Positions 6,158 to 7,466 of a stretch of DNA of 7,466 nucleotides are shown in pieces. Under the pieces are notes generated by a model, which saw only the letters and a list, made by a program, of their open reading frames with translations, was not told where the DNA came from and made no database searches. The stretch lies in the NCBI GenBank assembly GCA_002401655.1, contig NVTT01000038.1, forward strand, positions 8,406-15,871, written 5' to 3'. The translations under genes and the position numbers were made by a program. Source of the stretch: Gammaproteobacteria bacterium (GTDB taxonomy: Bacteria; Pseudomonadota; Gammaproteobacteria; Enterobacterales; Kangiellaceae). Numbering within the stretch: position 1 is the stretch's first letter; every line of letters starts with the position of its first letter.

Positions 6158-7462
6158 TTATATTCGTTCTCCGCGACCAATTCCAAAGTACCGTATACCA
6201 TCTTTTTTTAATAAGTTTGGTTGATATAAATTTCTACCATCAAATATAGCAGGAAAATTCAATTCTGATTTAATTAGTTCAAAATCCGGCGACCAAAACT
6301 CTTTCCATTCTGTACAGATGGCTAAGGCATCACAACCAATTAACGCTTCATCTCTGTTTCCGGCTATCTCTATGGAATTCACATGACTGTAATGTGCCCG
6401 TATATTTCCGCTAGCAAGCGGATCATATACTTTAACCGAAGCGCCTTGCGCAAGTAGCGAATCAATTAAGTTGATTGCGGGAGCCGAAGCAATACTAGGA
6501 CTTCCGGGCTTAAAAGAAACACCCCAAACAGCAATTTTTAAGCCTTTCAATTCCGTTCCAAAAAACTTCCAAATTTTTCTAAATAAGACATCTTTTTGTT
6601 TTTCATTAATTTCAGCGACTACACTTAACAATCCCAAATCACCGGTTCTTGTTTTTAAGGCATCGGCTATTTTTGCAAGATTTTCAGCCAACGCACTACC
6701 ACCATAACCACAGCTAGGATAAAGGTAATCATTACCTATTCGCGGATCGCTACCAATACACTCTCTAACCACTTCAATATCTACACCGGTTTGTTCCGCC
6801 AAATCGGCCATTTCATTCATAAAACTAAGTCGTGTGGCTAACATCGCGTTTCCCGCGAAACAAGAGAACTCTGCATCTCTTGCGGAAACCACTTTCACAA
6901 CATCTTTTGCTCGATTGAAAGGGTAAAAAAGAGCCTTTAAGCCTTCAATTTGATTACTGTTATCACATCCCAAAATAATATTGTCTGGGCGAGAGAAATC
7001 TAAAATTGCGCGCCCCTCTCTTATCAATAAAGGAACACAACAAATCGGTAAATAGTTTTTCGTATCAATCTCATTTAACTCTTTATTTTCCTTTAGACTC
7101 TCTAAATAATTTGAATATGTTTTCTCTGACTCGCCTATATCCGTCGGCGTTAGATTAATAATCGTTCCACTATTTTGTAGTGATTTCGATATTTGTTTTG
7201 CAAAAAGTACAAATATAGAAGACAGCTCAATATCCGCAACAACAATGTAATCAAAAATAATTTCATCATTAATGTCTTCTTGAAATTCAATTAACCGAGC
7301 GGAATTTTTTTGTTGTAAATATAACGCTTCTAACTGAGGTTCGTTATCAAATGCTTTTTTAAGCCCGGTAACATTAAAAACAAAAACCTGATTACCCACT
7401 GACGCAAATATTGCGGCGGCTACTTTTGATTTTAATCCTTCACCAAAAATGGCAATATTCAT
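6158..7462 (-). CDS. Catalytically degenerate Ugd paralogue (putative pseudoenzyme)
   Basis: A 434-residue intact protein aligning end to end with the neighbouring Ugd but lacking its chemistry. In the Rossmann loop GIGYVG has become GEGLKS (7-12), and the NAD-ribose Asp is N30. NPEFLKEG is VPLLIREG (143-150), losing the Glu. The catalytic Lys is C201 (DAEFSCFAGN), and [10 protein letters not shown] is GYGGSALAEN (252-261), losing nucleophile, Lys and Asp together. In the UDP domain [12 protein letters not shown] is SFKPGSPSIASA (316-327). By contrast SFMNEMADLAE (213-223), GSDPRIG (237-243), ICTEW (382-386), DGRN with R410, and the YFGIGRG tail are retained. The dimer core and tail are therefore conserved and the active site is not. 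The ATG aligns with M1 of Ugd; its ribosome-binding site is outside the window. It lies 86 bp upstream of ugd on the same strand and is probably co-transcribed. The likely role is a non-catalytic partner or regulator of Ugd, or a sugar-nucleotide sensor. This is not a pseudogene in the usual sense, since the frame is undamaged. Confidence 0.88.
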   Translation of the reverse strand: MNIAIFGEGLKSKVAAAIFASVGNQVFVFNVTGLKKAFDNEPQLEALYLQQKNSARLIEFQEDINDEIIFDYIVVADIELSSIFVLFAKQISKSLQNSGTIINLTPTDIGESEKTYSNYLESLKENKELNEIDTKNYLPICCVPLLIREGRAILDFSRPDNIILGCDNSNQIEGLKALFYPFNRAKDVVKVVSARDAEFSCFAGNAMLATRLSFMNEMADLAEQTGVDIEVVRECIGSDPRIGNDYLYPSCGYGGSALAENLAKIADALKTRTGDLGLLSVVAEINEKQKDVLFRKIWKFFGTELKGLKIAVWGVSFKPGSPSIASAPAINLIDSLLAQGASVKVYDPLASGNIRAHYSHVNSIEIAGNRDEALIGCDALAICTEWKEFWSPDFELIKSELNFPAIFDGRNLYQPNLLKKDGIRYFGIGRGERI

Positions 7463-7466
7463 TTTG

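Noticed and set aside
6158..7462. Treating the second dehydrogenase gene as a decayed pseudogene or a normal Ugd
   Set aside because: There is no frameshift or internal stop and its dimer core is conserved, so it is not decayed. The loss of the Cys, Lys and Asp active-site residues rules out a normal Ugd call.

Overview
The window looks like chromosomal DNA from an AT-rich (about 40 % G+C by eye) gammaproteobacterium, probably marine or aquatic. The evidence is a large secreted ExeM/Xds-type nuclease with lamin-tail domains, a C-terminal GCSCEQ module that I recall mainly from secreted gammaproteobacterial proteins, a PhoB-box-like promoter, and a UDP-glucose dehydrogenase of the usual gammaproteobacterial type. 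I cannot name the genus.

Layout, left to right. Positions 1-321 are a regulatory region: a sigma70-like promoter lying inside an 8-bp-arm palindrome, a good PhoB box with a correctly spaced -10, and a possible 29-codon leader ORF that ends just before the next ribosome-binding site. Positions 322-3744 (+) encode a 1140-residue secreted nuclease, followed by a strong rho-independent terminator (3766-3794). Positions 3913-4645 (+) hold a VapBC-type toxin-antitoxin pair: a ribbon-helix-helix antitoxin and a PIN-domain RNase toxin. The two genes are separated by an unusual 70-bp gap, and each is preceded by the same 11-bp sequence. From 4734 to the right edge, on the minus strand, lie two tandem members of the UDP-glucose/GDP-mannose dehydrogenase family. 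The downstream one (4734-6071) is an intact Ugd. The upstream one (6158-7462) is a full-length, undisrupted paralogue that has lost nearly every catalytic and cofactor residue.

Three units are visible. First, a nuclease that probably scavenges phosphate or nucleotides from extracellular DNA and is probably induced by phosphate starvation. Second, a toxin-antitoxin pair between two unrelated transcription units. Third, the 3' end of what is probably a surface-polysaccharide operon reading in from the right, in which Ugd makes UDP-glucuronate and the dead paralogue may act as a partner or regulator. The most novel item is the Ugd pseudoenzyme: it keeps the dimer-forming core and loses the chemistry. 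The 86-bp gap between the two dehydrogenase genes also carries a perfect 14-bp tandem repeat.
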